Shown: positions 23,131 to 34,408, counted from the stretch's first letter. The stretch: 64,000 nt of DNA from Orobanche coerulescens (GCA_033398695.1 CM065802.1:76804096-76868095), one strand, 5' to 3'. Notes: a model not told the origin generated them from the letters alone. Program-made: numbers and translations.

Positions 23131-23564
23131 ATTCATTCAGTTCACCAACCCGTCCTTTTCGTTTCCTACTTCTGCCGAAAACCCTTGGTGTCTCACGTCT
23201 CGATCCTCGTTTAAGACAAATGCTTTTGATGTATTTTGATATCTCTTTGTTTCCCATTATATGTTTGCATTTTTAGTGGTTTGACTTTGAATGATATAAT
23301 ATTGTATCTTGATGTACCCCGGCTAATGTTATTTGCTTTACTAATGAAGTTAAATTTACGGCTTTACTTGCGTTCGATTTGTCGTATTTTATATTCTTTT
23401 TATGATGGCTACGATTAAGGGGGAGTACCTTTTTGATCTTGTCAAAAAGGGGGAGAAAATACTCTACAAAAACCAAACACTAACGTACTCGAACAAAATT
23501 CTTTGATTCGAAATTTTTCCTAAAATGGTTTTCGAAGGCATATATTAAATATTTTGACATCATC

Positions 23565-23578
23565 AAAAAGGGGGAGAT
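23565..23578 (+). other. Polypurine tract of element A
   Basis: AAAAAGGGGGAGAT directly precedes the 3' LTR start TGTTGACTC at 23579. A very similar AAAGGGGGAGAT precedes the 3' LTR of element C. This is the expected site for priming of plus-strand DNA. Confidence 0.85.
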
Positions 23579-25669
23579 TGTTGACTCAAAGTATTTTGAT
23601 GATGATTGGATTCAAAACATTTAACAAAATTAACCTCAATGGGCTGTTTCATTGAAGTCAAAACATGCTACTAGCGCACGCTACGCATTCAGAATAGCGC
23701 ATGCTATCGAGGTCCATATGCAGACAGGCAAGTCACCTGCAGACAAGTTGGAAATCTACCTGATGGTTAGCACACGCAAGCTTCTCTTATCAGCGCACGC
23801 TAGTTGCCAAAATTAGCGCACGCCACCATATGTCTAGCGCACGCTATCGCGTCGTAGTCAGAGAGGACAGTAAGGTCTGGACAGAAAAAGGAAAACATTT
23901 GCGCACGCTACGAAAGAACATTTGCGCATGCTATTCAGAAGCCTAGCACACATTAAACTAAAATATTTGCGCATGCTAACTGGAAGCATATTGGAGGTCC
24001 AGTAGCTTATGGACTCTAGCAAAGAATCAGGAAGCGCACGCTACTACAAGCTAAGCACGTTATCTGGAAGACATATAGCGCACGCTACACAATACTTGTT
24101 AGCGCAAGCTAAGTGTTCGAAATTCTACCGTTCGTCAATTTATTCATTGGAATGCAGAAGTTAAAAAGGAAATTCGGAAAATCTGGAAAGCAAATATTAA
24201 TTAATACTAGTGCACGCTAAGTACACTTACTAGCGCATGCTAAGTGCAATTTTATTCGTTAGAAAAGAGACATTGGGGAGACAAACCGACACAATCCAAA
24301 GACAAAAGAAAAGACCTATTGATCAACCGATAACGCACGCTACAGAGGGCTGTCTAGCGCACGCTAGACATGTATTTTTACCGTTGGAATAGTTTACTGA
24401 TCGTTCAGATCAGCCAAGTCAAAGCATGATTACGCACACTATAAAGGATTCTTAGCGCACGCTAATAAAACATTTTTCAGCATATGAAGAAGGACTGGAG
24501 CCTATAAATACTCATATCATTTGGGTATCTCAACACACAACTCCAAGCATTCAAAAGCATTATTGAGCTCAGATTACTATTGTTCACTGCATTCTAAAGT
24601 TGTGTCAAGAAAGATACAAGTGCTATACACATTGCTATATTCTATATATTTTGTATCTTCTTTATTTGTTGTGAGTATTGCATTACTCCTTCAACGATCT
24701 TGAGTGAAACGAATCAAGAGTCACTAATCTGGTGTTATTAGGATCTTTGATCCGGCATTGTTAGGATTACACTCTAACATTCGTAAGTGAGGATTGTCTA
24801 GTTCCGATAGAATAATAGGTACAAAAGTTTATTTTTGAGAGTGGTTGTGCTTGGCATGGTTCTAAAAAACGCTAGGCGTTAGGCATTCGGATTGCTAACG
24901 CCTAGCGCCCAGAGGATTACTCGGGGATTAATCGGGGAATAATCGGACTAGGCGGATTTATTTTTTATTATTATTTTAATATTTTTTATATATAAAAAAT
25001 TATATATATGTAAAATAATTAAAAATAATTAAAATTTAACCATTTAAACAGATATATAATCAATTATATATTAAATTTGAAATACTGATATAGATATCAA
25101 TGAGTCCATATTATCCATAATATCTCAGTTTAGAAATTTGTAGTACTATTAGAACAAAATAAAAAAAATAAAAAAGTATAACCGCCTAGTCATCCGCCTA
25201 GTCGCCCACGTAGCTAGGAAATTTGAAACGTTGATATAGGTATAAAATAGTCCGTAGTATCTTATATTACCTTCATAGGTCCCAGCAGCCAGCCTAGACG
25301 ATCGATTCGTTACCCAAACGCCTAGTACAAGCGCCTAGGCCATAATCGGAACGGCCGAGGACCTTCTAGGGATTAATCGGAGGATTAATCGGCTTAGGCG
25401 GGGATTTTTAGAACACTGGTGCTTGGACCAATAGAAGACAAGCGGTTGTAACGGTTGTGCTCGGACCGATAGAAGACGAGACAAGTGTGTGTGGTTTTTC
25501 TTAAGCCAATAGAAAAAGAAGTTGGAGAGAGGACGTAGGCAAATTTCCGAACCTCTATATATCGTTGAGTCTTTTACTTTCCGCACATTTTATTTCTTAT
25601 TTGCGAGAAAGTTTAATATTCCGCATTACCACTATTTAACCCCCTTCTAGTGGTGAATTTATCTCTTCA
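23579..25669 (+). repeat. 3' LTR of element A, carrying a hAT insertion
   Basis: It starts TGTTGACTCAAAG, ends CTCTTCA and matches the split 5' LTR over its whole length. It is 2091 bp because a 564-bp hAT element plus an 8-bp duplication sits at 24855-25426. Scattered differences from the 5' LTR, largely transitions, indicate an old insertion. The next five bases are the cataa duplication, and then the integrase of G continues. Confidence 0.92.
24855..25418 (+). mobile_element. hAT-1: non-autonomous hAT transposon, 564 bp
   Basis: The 8-bp duplication gtgcttgg flanks it at 24847-24854 and 25419-25426. The 5' LTR of A lacks the insert and has one gtgcttgg copy. Inverted termini are CATGGTTCTAAAAA at the left and CAGTGTTCTAAAAA read from the right. 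Subterminal motifs such as GATTAATCGG and GCCTAGGC recur. The interior is AT-rich with no coding capacity. The 8-bp duplication and CA-type ends fit hAT. The strand is arbitrary. Confidence 0.92.
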
Positions 25670-26484
25670 CATAAGGCGTTGGGTACTCGTTTGTGTCTGA
25701 GTAATTCTTTTCATCCTCAGTCAGATGGGTAGTCGGAGTGGACTATCCAGAAATTTGAGGATATGTTGCGCGCTTGTGCTCTCGACTGGAGCAGTGACTG
25801 GGAGGAGCATTTGCCATTGATCGAATTCACGTACAACAATAGTTGGCACGCGTCGATTCGAATGGCACCGTATAAGGCGCTTTATGGGCGGCATTGTCGA
25901 TCGCCGATTTGTTGGAATGAGGCGTCCGATTTGGTCAGGACCGAACCGGATATCGCTTTAGAGATGAGGCGGAAGGTGGAATTGATTCGGGAACGGATGT
26001 TGACTGCTCAGAGTCGATAGAAGTCGTATGCCGACGTCCGTCGTCGACCTTTGGAGTTCGAGGTGGGAGACCACATTTTGCTAAAGGTGTCACCGACGAG
26101 AGGAGTTTTACGCTTCGGGAAGAAGGGAAAGTTAAGTCCGAGATTTATTGGCCCTTTGAGATTCTCGAGCGAGTCGGTGAGTTGGCATACCGTTTGGCGT
26201 TACCTCTGGCCTTGAGTCACGTTCATAGCGTTTTCCATGTTTCCCAGCTGAGGAAATATGTTCCGGATCCTAGTCACGTCAGCGACTATGGTGATATCGA
26301 TGTCGCCGAGGATATTACCTTCGAGGAGCGTCCCATGAAGATTTTGGAACACCGCGAGAAGCGACTGAGGCATAAGACCATTCCTTTGGTCAAGGTGTAG
26401 TGGTCGAGGCACGGTGTTGAGGAGGCTACTTGGGAAACTGAGGATAACATGTGTGCTAGGTACCCCGAGTTGTTTGATTCTTAA
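25670..26484 (+). pseudogene. Gypsy pol, second part (C-terminal integrase and chromodomain-like tail)
   Basis: This continues the integrase cut at 2862. It holds the third acidic residue region (FHPQSDG followed by SE), the helix LPLIEFTYNNSWHASI, and the GPF-type element with SHVHSVFHVSQLRKYV. It ends in a chromodomain-like segment, VEEATWETEDNM, then YPELF. Breaks are a TAG in place of Gln before SEWTI, TAG at 26018, a frame change near 26155 and TAG at 26398 within VKV-stop-WSRHG. All three TAGs sit where relatives carry CAG. The stop at 26482 is followed by the GACGAAACTT stretch and the 3' LTR. Confidence 0.88.
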
Positions 26485-26770
26485 GTTTCAGGACGAAACT
26501 TATTTTTAGAGGGGTAGAATGTAATATCCGAATTTTTCTTTCCCGGTATTATCATTTTTGGTGTATTTTTCATTTTTAGTGACTCACTTGTAACCGTATT
26601 GGTATTTCGAGAACACCTATTTCTGGACTTTTTGTCATCTGATTCTCGTAATTGTTATTTGGAACCACCGTTTCGGGGTTGCCGTAGATCCATCTAATGT
26701 TACTATGCTTGTTGTGAGCTTGATGTTTCGTTCGTGTTTCGGTGTTTTGGGGCCGTTATTATTCCGTGCC

Positions 26771-27162
26771 TATCGCGTGCTATTATTCTTGTTTAGCGCA
26801 CGCTAAGTACCATATAGTAGCGCACGCTACATTTGCTTCGTAGCGCGCGCTAGCGAGTCGAGTCTGGCAGTGGCAGTGAGTTTGTTCTGGCCTCTGCTCT
26901 CTGGACGAACAGATTAGCGCATGCTAAGAATTTGTCTTAGCACACGTTAATGTCGAGGGTTAGCGCACGCTGACTGTCCAGGTAGCGCGCGCTAATCTGG
27001 CAGTCCAGTACTGGATAATTTATTTCTGGATTCGGTTAGTTGCCCAAGTAGCGCACGCTATGTCCCGATAGCAGACCGAGACGCTGTTAGCGCATGCTAA
27101 ATTTTGGGTAGCGCACGCTAACCGTAACCGTTATCGCGCGCTAAGCTGTGTAGCTATATATA
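26771..27162 (+). promoter_or_regulatory. Phased palindrome array and TATA box in the LTR of G
   Basis: Sites related to TAGCGYRCGCTA start at 26771, 26794, 26818, 26841, then 26915, 26938, 26961, 26983, then 27049, 27088, 27109 and 27132. Offsets inside the runs are 23, 24, 23; 23, 23, 22; and 21, 23. The TATATATA box at 27155 lies 23 bp after the start of the last site. The forms at 26841 and 26983 are the perfect palindrome TAGCGCGCGCTA. The position fits U3 enhancer-like sites; the function is inferred. Confidence 0.75.
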
Positions 27163-27761
27163 CCCGAGAGTTGACCTTAGACGCGTCTATTCTTCATTTC
27201 ACATCCTTCCCCGTGGCTTTGACGATCTTTGGGCGATTTCTTGGCGATCTATTCTTCCAATCATCTCAACCATCATCTTCTTCGAGTTCTTGGTGTATAT
27301 TAGTGACACCAACACGTGTTCTTCGTCTTCAATCTGAGGTAAGCTCTAGAACCCTATTTTGGGGAGATTTAAGGGTTTTCACATTTTCGTCCGATTCGTT
27401 CCGTGTTGTTGATTAATTCATGATGAATATGATTAATCTTGTTGGTATTCTTAGTTTTCCTATGGATTCAAGGTATATTTCGTGGTATTTGCGTAATCGA
27501 GAGGGTTTGGTTGTGGTCCACCCTCGTTCTTGTTCTTGTACGAATATACATGAGTCGTAGGCGGGTTTTTGGGTGTTTTCCATCTCCATATTCGTTTAGA
27601 AATGGTTGTAATTATATTCTTCGAATCGTTAGGTTCGGTTTCGTCGGTTCCTAGCGATCGTGTTTGATTCCTTCTGTTCGTGTCGTCGTCAATTACTCAA
27701 GACAATTATTTTTGGAAACCTTTATGCTTAACATGAAATGGTAATTTGTATTGTGTGCTTT

Positions 27762-27990
27762 GCTCACCTCGGGAGGGTCCGACGGGGCCTCGAGGGAATC
27801 TATGACTTCACTCTGGATTCACGAGTTTGATTCGCTAGCCAGCTCGGGAGGGTCCTTAAAGGCCTCGAGTGGGATCAGTGGCTTCACCCCGGTCCTAGGC
27901 GATGCCTGTGCGTGATTTGTTTTATGATATGGCCAGCTCGGGAGGGTCCTTACTCCTTAGAGGCCTCGAGTGGGACCAGTGGCTTCACCC
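27762..27990 (+). repeat. Three-copy tandem repeat in the LTR of G
   Basis: Units with GCTCGGGAGGGTCC and GGCCTCGAG start near 27762, 27841 and 27933, with spacing of about 80-90 bp. The same unit type occurs twice in each LTR of element D and four times in solo LTR H, so copy number varies among related LTRs. The short ORFs across these repeats are not considered genes. Confidence 0.7.
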
Positions 27991-28744
27991 TGGTCCTAGG
28001 CAAATTGATTGTTGACTGTTTGTTCCGAAAAAGACATGTCTGGTTTTGGTTTTGAAATGAATTTGGTGCATTGTTCTATGAAATGTGTAAGCAAATGGTT
28101 TTCCATAATTACTTGTACTAGCGTAATTGCTAACCCCTCTGGGGACCCGTTTTGGGGAAATTCTTGTTATGGATTTCAGGTTATGTTCAGCCGGAGGAGC
28201 GGGCGCTGGGACAGTATGAGGATGCTGGCCAGGGTCGTTGACATATGCATTTGAGTCTTTTTATTTACGTTGTTCTTTCGATATGGTTGTTGTCTACCTT
28301 ATAAATTTATAGATTGTACTGGCGAGTACTTAGGCTTTTCCCTTCGGATTGTTGTTTGAAATCGTTGAAGTTAATTATGTTTGTCGGTGTTGATTATTCC
28401 GTCGTTGTACCGGGCGTGTTATTTGATTTTCATCTGGATGATGTGTATATTTACTGTGGTAATTCGTGTCTAGCCTGGTGGGTCCCATGTAGGGGTACAC
28501 AACACTGTAATATACCTCGAATATCTCGGGGGTGTTACAGTTGTAGTGTTTGTCGAGTGAGACTTGTTGTTGCGTGCTTTTCTTTGATTTAATGTGTGTG
28601 TATGTGTGGTTTGGTATGTTATGTTTCGTAATTTTCTCATTATTGTTTTGAATCATAGCCGGTGCATTAGTGTGACCGAGACGTTGCCGAACACCTAACC
28701 GGACCATCGGAACGATCGAGTCCTGACCGCAGGGCCTGGCCGAG

Positions 28745-29019
28745 TTACGGCCGCAATGCAGTGCCTGTTACGGCCGCAATGCATGGCCAGTTACGGCCGT
28801 AAGGCACCTGCACAGGTTAGGCAGCAGCCCAGGGTTGATCGGTTATGGCCGTAATACCTTGCCGGGTACGACCGTAATGCCCTGTTACGGCCGTAAGGCG
28901 TTGCCTGGTAACGGCCGTAATATGCCGAGCGAATTAGACAGTACGATCGAGTAGGCCGATTACGGCCATAATACACTACCGATTACGGCCGTAAGAGCTC
29001 GGCAGTTTGGGTATATAAG
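28745..29019 (+). promoter_or_regulatory. TTACGGCCGTAA array and TATA box in LTR remnant E
   Basis: Sites start at 28745, 28768, 28791 (offsets 23, 23), then 28843, 28866 (23), 28885, 28909, then 28960, 28983 (23). The forms at 28791, 28885 and 28983 are the perfect palindrome TTACGGCCGTAA. Others show single changes, mostly C/T or G/A. TATATAAG follows at 29012. The motif differs from the one in G, but period and placement are the same. Confidence 0.78.
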
Positions 29020-29982
29020 GGCTGGGCGCGGGTGCAGTCGGCATTTTTCCTCATTTCTTCATCTCTTTCGCGATCCTTCAACAAGATTCGAGGGTTTTGA
29101 CTGGCACATCTTTGAGGATCATTTGGGAAGATTGCTTGGTGTCTATTATCATCATCTTCCAAACCCTTGTTGTCCGGATCGAAGGTCATCCCTTGTAATT
29201 TCCTAGAATTGATTTTTCGGAGGTTATTTCTCAATTTCGTTGATTCATCCGATTCTGATGGAAAGGATGATGTTGTTGGGCATCGTGGATCATGATTTAC
29301 GGATTGTATATCCGTATCTTGAATTCGTTTGAGTCCAAACTTGATTTTCATGTTCGTAGGGAGCCTTGAGCATTTAATGTCCGATTAAATGTCTCTAAGG
29401 GTTTTCCATTGGTTCTTGGGTGCGTTTCTCGTCATTGTTAACCGTTATACTTGTAGTTGTAATATCTGCAATTTTGATTTCCAGTATTTTTCTTTATTTG
29501 GCGAGATTCCATTTTGACGACTCGCTTGTGACCGTTTTGTCATTTCGAGAATGATTAATTCTGCACTTTTTGACATCCGAGTTCGTTTCGGTGTCGTTTT
29601 GTTGAGTTCCGTGTTCTTAGGCGACTTTTCCGCACTTGATTTTGATTCTTGCGAATCTCGTCCGAAACTGTTGTTTCAAGTTTCTCATAAGTTCATTTAG
29701 CGTTATTATTCATGTTGCGGGCTTATATTTGGTGTTTCGATCATGTATAGTGTATTTCGGACATTTTGGGCCATTTTCGTAATTTCCCAAAGTTTAGGGT
29801 AATTACTTCATTTGTCGAATTTTGAAATTTCGAGTGGTCGAAATCATATGTTCTATTAGTGCTTAGATTCGTCTTTACGAGTACTTCGTAACCGTATCTT
29901 CGATTTATATTCAGGTTTGGGTTTCGGGGTCGTTCGAGCCAGTTTGGACAGCAAAATCCTTAATCTGCTGTCCAATGCAGAC

Positions 29983-30080
29983 ATACGGCCGTAACTTGCT
30001 ATACTTACAGCCGTAACTTGCTTTACTTACGGCCGTATCTCTTGTTATGTACGGCCATACATACCAGTCTGCCTTATATC
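29983..30080 (+). promoter_or_regulatory. 22-bp phased TTACGGCCGTAA array in the 5' LTR of D
   Basis: Four sites start at 29983, 30005, 30027 and 30049, each exactly 22 bp from the last. A TTATATC box lies at 30074-30080, 25 bp after the start of the last site. The 3' LTR repeats this with starts 35329, 35351, 35373 and 35395, again 22 bp apart, and a TATAT at 35421. Confidence 0.8.
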
Positions 30081-31164
30081 GGGCAAACCCCTTTTTCTCT
30101 CCCATTTTCTTCTATTTTCGTTCCTACCGACGGGTTCGTGCAATTTTGGGAGATTTGGGCGATTCCAATCTTCAGAACTTCAATCTATCCTGTTTCTTGG
30201 GTCATTGTTGTTGATTAACATCAACAAATCTCCTCCTTACCATCTAGATCGAAGGTATAATTCTCAGAACCCTGGTTTTGATAAATTTGGGGGTTTGTCT
30301 TGATTTCATGAGTTTAATCCGAAATCGTTGATTCCTTTATTGTTATCTAGTCATGTTGATCATAACCCATGGTTTAGAATTTTGTTTTCATGATTTCATC
30401 GGGTCGATTCGCGTTCTTGGCCATTTTGGGGGAAACCCTTAAACTTTCGTCATTTGTTCCTTGAATTTCGTAGCTTTAGGTAGTGTTATGGAATTCATTT
30501 TCATTGTTATTATCCTTCGTAGTTTATTATCTCGATTTGGCATTCGGTGGAGTCGACAGGTTCGTAGTCAGTTCGTGCCATCCTACTTCGGCCGATTCTC
30601 CACGTTCGTGATTATTTGAGGCAAGTACCTTGTCCATACATCTCTCGTTTTGTGGATATGATGATTGGTGATTGTCTTGGTATATTTGTTTGATTGTTTG
30701 AGATGAACTTTCAAAAGATTCGATTTCGCCTCGTTAAGGGCTCACTTTCAAAATGCGTGTGTTTTGTGAATGGTGTGTTTCGTGAATGGTTAAGTGAACC
30801 CCATGAATACGCTTGGTGTTGTTGTGCTTTGATAATATACATACATATTTTATCTCATTTCAGTGTGTTGTGATTTGACACTTGTGTTGTGCTATGTGTT
30901 TATCGCCTTTGGGTGAGTTGTTCGGATATCCTTGGCGTGCTATGTTATTTGTGTGAATGTGTGGATATGGTCGAAGGCCTACGGTGACACATGGCATGTG
31001 ACCATATGGTCAGGATGTAACAAGTGATTGATCGAACTGTGAGAGCCTAAGACAAGACCTCTGGTGACATATGGCATGTGATCATATGGTCACGAGACAA
31101 CAAGTGATTGATCCAACCGTGAGATGACGTGGCATGTGTTCACGGTGTGATGTATATGTATTTT

Positions 31165-31356
31165 GCTCACCTCGGCAGGGTCCGACGAGGCCTCAAGGGA
31201 ATCCAATTGTACAGCCCTGGATTCAGGAGTTGGTGTGTATATGATTTGTGAATGTATTTTGCTCACCTCAAGAGGGTCCAACGAGGCCTCGAGGGAATCC
31301 AATGGTATAGCCCTGGATTCACGAGTTTGTGTTGTATTTGTGTGACCAACATTTGC
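31165..31356 (+). repeat. Two-copy 96-bp tandem repeat in the 5' LTR of D
   Basis: Units beginning GCTCACCTC start at 31165 and 31261 and include GAGGCCTC and CCCTGGATTCA. The same pair occurs in the 3' LTR near 36515-36690. Related units occur three times in G and four times in H. Both strands read open through the repeat, giving false ORFs. Confidence 0.8.
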
Positions 31357-32131
31357 ATATCTTGGGTGATTATGTTGTGTTGATTTTATGTCCGTCGAAG
31401 ACACGTGACGTGGGTTTTAACCCCATGAATTGTTGTTTGTTTTATTTGTGAAAACAAAACATTTGGGCTGTGACCCCTGTTGATTTTGGAAAGAGAAGGA
31501 TTCGATAATCCTAAATTTGTTTTCTATTAAAACTCTCGATGGCTTATTAAACCATTTTGTAAATTGTTTCTCTTGAATTGTGATCTTTCGGTTTTGGAAT
31601 GTTTTGCCCAAACTCTTGCTTCGGGAAGTATTTTTCGTTGTGTTTGAATCTTTGCGGATTCCTGGTCATTATTATTCTTGGAACTTGAATTGTATGACTC
31701 GTCTTTTGCACTTTGTACTTTCACTAGCAAAATAGTAGAATTTTGCTAACCCCCGAGTAATCAGGGGGTTGTATGTCTATATTGCATTCAGGTTTTGGGG
31801 AGCATAGCACAGGGTCAGCATGAAGGATAATAAAAGATGATCGATACTAATCACATGAGGACCCGTTTGTTGTTGTATTGGTTCAGTTGTACGTCATTTC
31901 CACTGCAATATTTTCCCCGTTGTACGGGAGTATTTTGTATTTGACCCCTGCGTGGGCATATATTGAGATTTAGTTGTATGTATTAATTGAAAGACCAAAT
32001 CGGTCTACTGAGTTATTTTAGCCTTAAAGGCGATGTTTAGATGTTTAATTATTTTTACCAGCCTGGTAGATCCTTGAGGAAATGGTCTACGGTGTGTAAT
32101 GTCCCTGAGTGGATTGGTGGTGTTACATAAA

Positions 32132-32142
32132 TGGTATCAGAG
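32132..32142 (+). other. Primer-binding site of element D
   Basis: TGGTATCAGAG begins four bases after the 5' LTR and matches the initiator methionine tRNA-type site. The following 150 bp are a leader shared in part with elements B and J. Confidence 0.82.
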
Positions 32143-33378
32143 TTTTAGGTTGTGGAAACCTAGGCTGTCGGGTTTAGTGGTGTCTGTTGAGTTTTGTCTC
32201 GTTGGATTTTGCCTAAATGAGTCGTGTCGCGACGCGTCGTCTGAGTTGGTTGGTCTTGATTAGTATCGTGGGGAGATCATCATCTTCATGCGACCTGTGG
32301 ATGTAAGTCTCCCTTCTTTGTGTTGTGCCTCGTGTGACACGAGTTACTGGTATGATTATATGTTAAGTGATGGAATCTTTATGCAGATTCTTGGTTTCGT
32401 AATGCGTTTATGTGACTCTCATATTTCGTTTATATGAGGAGTGTTGTCATTATTTATGTCCTTTTGACTGTGATATTTGACTGTTTGTTTTCGGTAAAAG
32501 ACATGTGTTGTCTTGGTTTTGAACGAGTTGATGCGTGTATTATGATGTATGTAAGTGAAGGTCAATACACGTGAGTTTTGGGCATTCTGGCCTATTGGAT
32601 TTTTGAAAACCTCGAGTATCCTAGAAAATAAAATTCGAGACGTACTTTTAAATGGATTGTATTTTCGAGGCGCCTACTGGCGCAACTATCTGTTTCAAAA
32701 TTCTTCTACTTTGAGGACCAAAATATTTTTTTTTGGTATTCCAGTAATTTTGGAAATGCATTTGCTTAGACCCAAGGGTCGAATATTTCTGAAAGTTTTT
32801 CGCTAAAAGAAAGTGTCCTCATTTTTATCAAACGCATGATAGTTTTCAAAGTCTCGAAAATGATGTTTGTACAACTTTTTGAAAATGTGATACTCAAGAT
32901 CAACTGATGTTTCCAAAAATTTTTTTCTCTTCAAAAAGTGGTTTTCGTTTTTTTTATAAAACCTATTTTTCCTATGTGAGGCCTGGGAATGTATGTATGA
33001 TGTTCGCACCTTCGTTAGGGGGTTAACCCCCGAATTATGATTGAATTGGTGGTGTGACCGTTGAGTCGTTCGCCACGCATTTGTTGTGTTAGCCCTCTGT
33101 GAGAGGTGTAATGTTGGTATTGAATGTTGTCGCTTCGTGGTGATTTGCGTGTTATCGCACCTGTGCGAGCTATTAGAGCTTAGGTTCGTACGATTGTGTA
33201 CATGTGTAATTGTTTCATGATGTTTGTAATTATGTGTTGGTTATCGTTCGGGCCGTTGAGGTTTCCGAACGACACCGTCGTTGCTGTGATGTTTGTATAT
33301 GTGTTGCTTTACGATGGTAATCGTTGTAAGTGTTGCGTGTTATGATTTTCTATTGTGCTGAGTGGTTGCTTATTCAGT
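32143..33378 (+). other. Untranslated leader of element D
   Basis: About 1.2 kb with no convincing coding frame lies between the primer-binding site and the gag ATG. It is T-rich and holds short open frames of no recognised family. Confidence 0.7.
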
Positions 33379-34408
33379 ATGCCGAGGGGCAAAGGTCGTG
33401 GTCGTGGCGACCGGATGCGTGATCGGGATCATGCTGCTGGTGATGATATCGGTATCATTGTTGCTACTATTTTACAGCAGGTAGCTACACAGATGACTCA
33501 GTTTACTCAGGCAGTTTAGCGTATTACAGATGTAACCCAGAACACTAGTGCAAATCAGTGGCTTCGAGAAGTAGTTCGTATGAACGCCCCTCGTTTCACT
33601 GGTGCTGCAGATGCATTAGGCTGGGATGGTTGGATTTTCCAGTTGGAAAAGATATTCGAGGTAGTCGATTGTCCAGAAGAACGTAAAGTACCAGTCGCTC
33701 AGTATCTTCTCGACAAAGATGCCGCTAGTTGGTGGGAGGCTGTTAAGCCTCGAGATCGTGTTGTCACGTGGGCCGAGTTCCAGAGATTCATGAGAGATGA
33801 GTTTTGTCCGGAACCAATCAGGAATCAGAGGATTAATGAATTCTTTTCGGCGAAACCGCAAGATGTACCGTTGTCTCAAGCTATTATTGATTTTAGCAAA
33901 CAACTCAGCTATGTGCAGGATCAGGTAAGGACGGAAGAAGATAAGATCTGTCATTTTAGTAGACGGATGAAGCCGTAGGTTCGTCAGTACATGGCAGGCC
34001 TCACTTGTACTTCCTTGAGAGGTTATCAGAATCGGGCGTTAGCCTATGAGCTATCCAGATTATCGACCGAGAGTATGTCAAACTCGAAGAAACAGAAAAC
34101 CGTTGGGAACTTTTCAGGAATCAGGGGAGTGGGCCCCCTGAAGCTGGGACTTCGTATCGTCATCCTAGGATGGTTCCTCGATCGTGTGATCAAAGGAGTA
34201 GTACCCCTGCAGTGAGTAATGTGAGCAGCATGAAGTCATGCTATAACTATAGTCGAGCGGGCCATACCGCAAAGAATTGTCGTTCACCGTTAGTCAGCTG
34301 TTTCGAGTGTGGCCAGGTGGGTCACCGAGTTGTGCATTGCGAGACGGTAGCTGAGAGATTTGAGGATCGAGATTGCGTCTCTGCTCCGAAAGGACACAAA
34401 GATGCCTA
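33379..34408 (+). pseudogene. Gypsy gag of element D
   Basis: The ATG at 33379 starts with a basic MPRGKGRGRG segment. TAG at 33517 interrupts the frame where relatives have Gln. The retrotransposon gag core follows: WIFQLEKIF, ASWWEAVKPRD and WAEFQRFMRDEF (about 33622-33800). TAG at 33976 and a frame change near 34160 follow. Two knuckle-like motifs come next: CYNYSRAGHTAKNC, with the second Cys changed to Tyr-Ser, and CFECGQVGHRVVHC near 34299-34340. The reading ends at 34408 with no protease. Gag supports particle formation in active relatives. Confidence 0.85.

Larger units (their letters stand above)
2868..25669 (+). mobile_element. Element A: SIRE/Maximus-like Ty1/copia retrotransposon with env-like ORF
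   Basis: Five-base target duplications cataa flank it at 2863-2867 and 25670-25674 within the integrase of G. Both LTRs begin TGTTGACTCAAAG and end CTCTTCA. After removal of the inserted B element and hAT element they measure about 1521 and 1519 bp. The internal part holds a primer-binding site, gag, pol in copia order (protease, integrase, RT, RNase H), an env-like ORF and a polypurine tract. Pol order, the extra ORF and the long LTRs fit the SIRE lineage. Net length without insertions is roughly 9.2 kb. Numerous stops and frameshifts disable it. Confidence 0.93.
1..28539 (+). mobile_element. Element G: Ty3/gypsy Tekay-like chromovirus, 5' end outside window, split by element A
   Basis: Gag tail, protease, reverse transcriptase, RNase H and integrase follow in gypsy order up to 2862. 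The integrase reading resumes at 25670 and runs through a chromodomain-like end to a 3' LTR at 26520-28539. The two halves join across the cataa target duplication of element A (2863-2867 and 25670-25674), so they were one element. The chromodomain-like tail and the GACGAAACTT stretch just before the LTR fit the Tekay/Del chromovirus lineage. The 5' LTR and most of gag lie to the left of the window, so G's own target duplication cannot be tested. Many in-frame stops and at least two frameshifts make it inactive. Confidence 0.9.
26520..28539 (+). repeat. 3' LTR of gypsy element G
   Basis: The LTR begins TGTAATATCCG directly after a purine-rich AGAGGGGTAGAA stretch and ends GGGGGTGTTACA, giving the usual TG...CA ends and about 2020 bp. 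Its first 150 bp and its end are recognisably related to the LTRs of element D. The upstream part carries a TAGCGYRCGCTA palindrome array followed by a TATA box, and the downstream part carries tandem repeats. Confidence 0.85.
29458..32127 (+). repeat. 5' LTR of element D (2670 bp)
   Basis: It runs from TGTAATATCTGC to GGTGGTGTTACA. It carries the TTACGGCCGTAA array, a weak TATA (CTTATATCGG) and a two-copy tandem repeat. Short ORFs inside recur in the 3' LTR and are not genes. Confidence 0.92.

Noticed and set aside
28745..29019. Satellite or centromeric repeat
   Set aside because: Only the 12-bp sites recur and the intervening bases differ between units. It is therefore a site array and not a tandem satellite.
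31090..31404. Minus-strand ORF with repeated LDSLEAS units, and its copy at 36439-36753
   Set aside because: It comes from the two-copy tandem repeat in both LTRs of D, and the opposite strand is open as well. This is a repeat artefact, not a protein.
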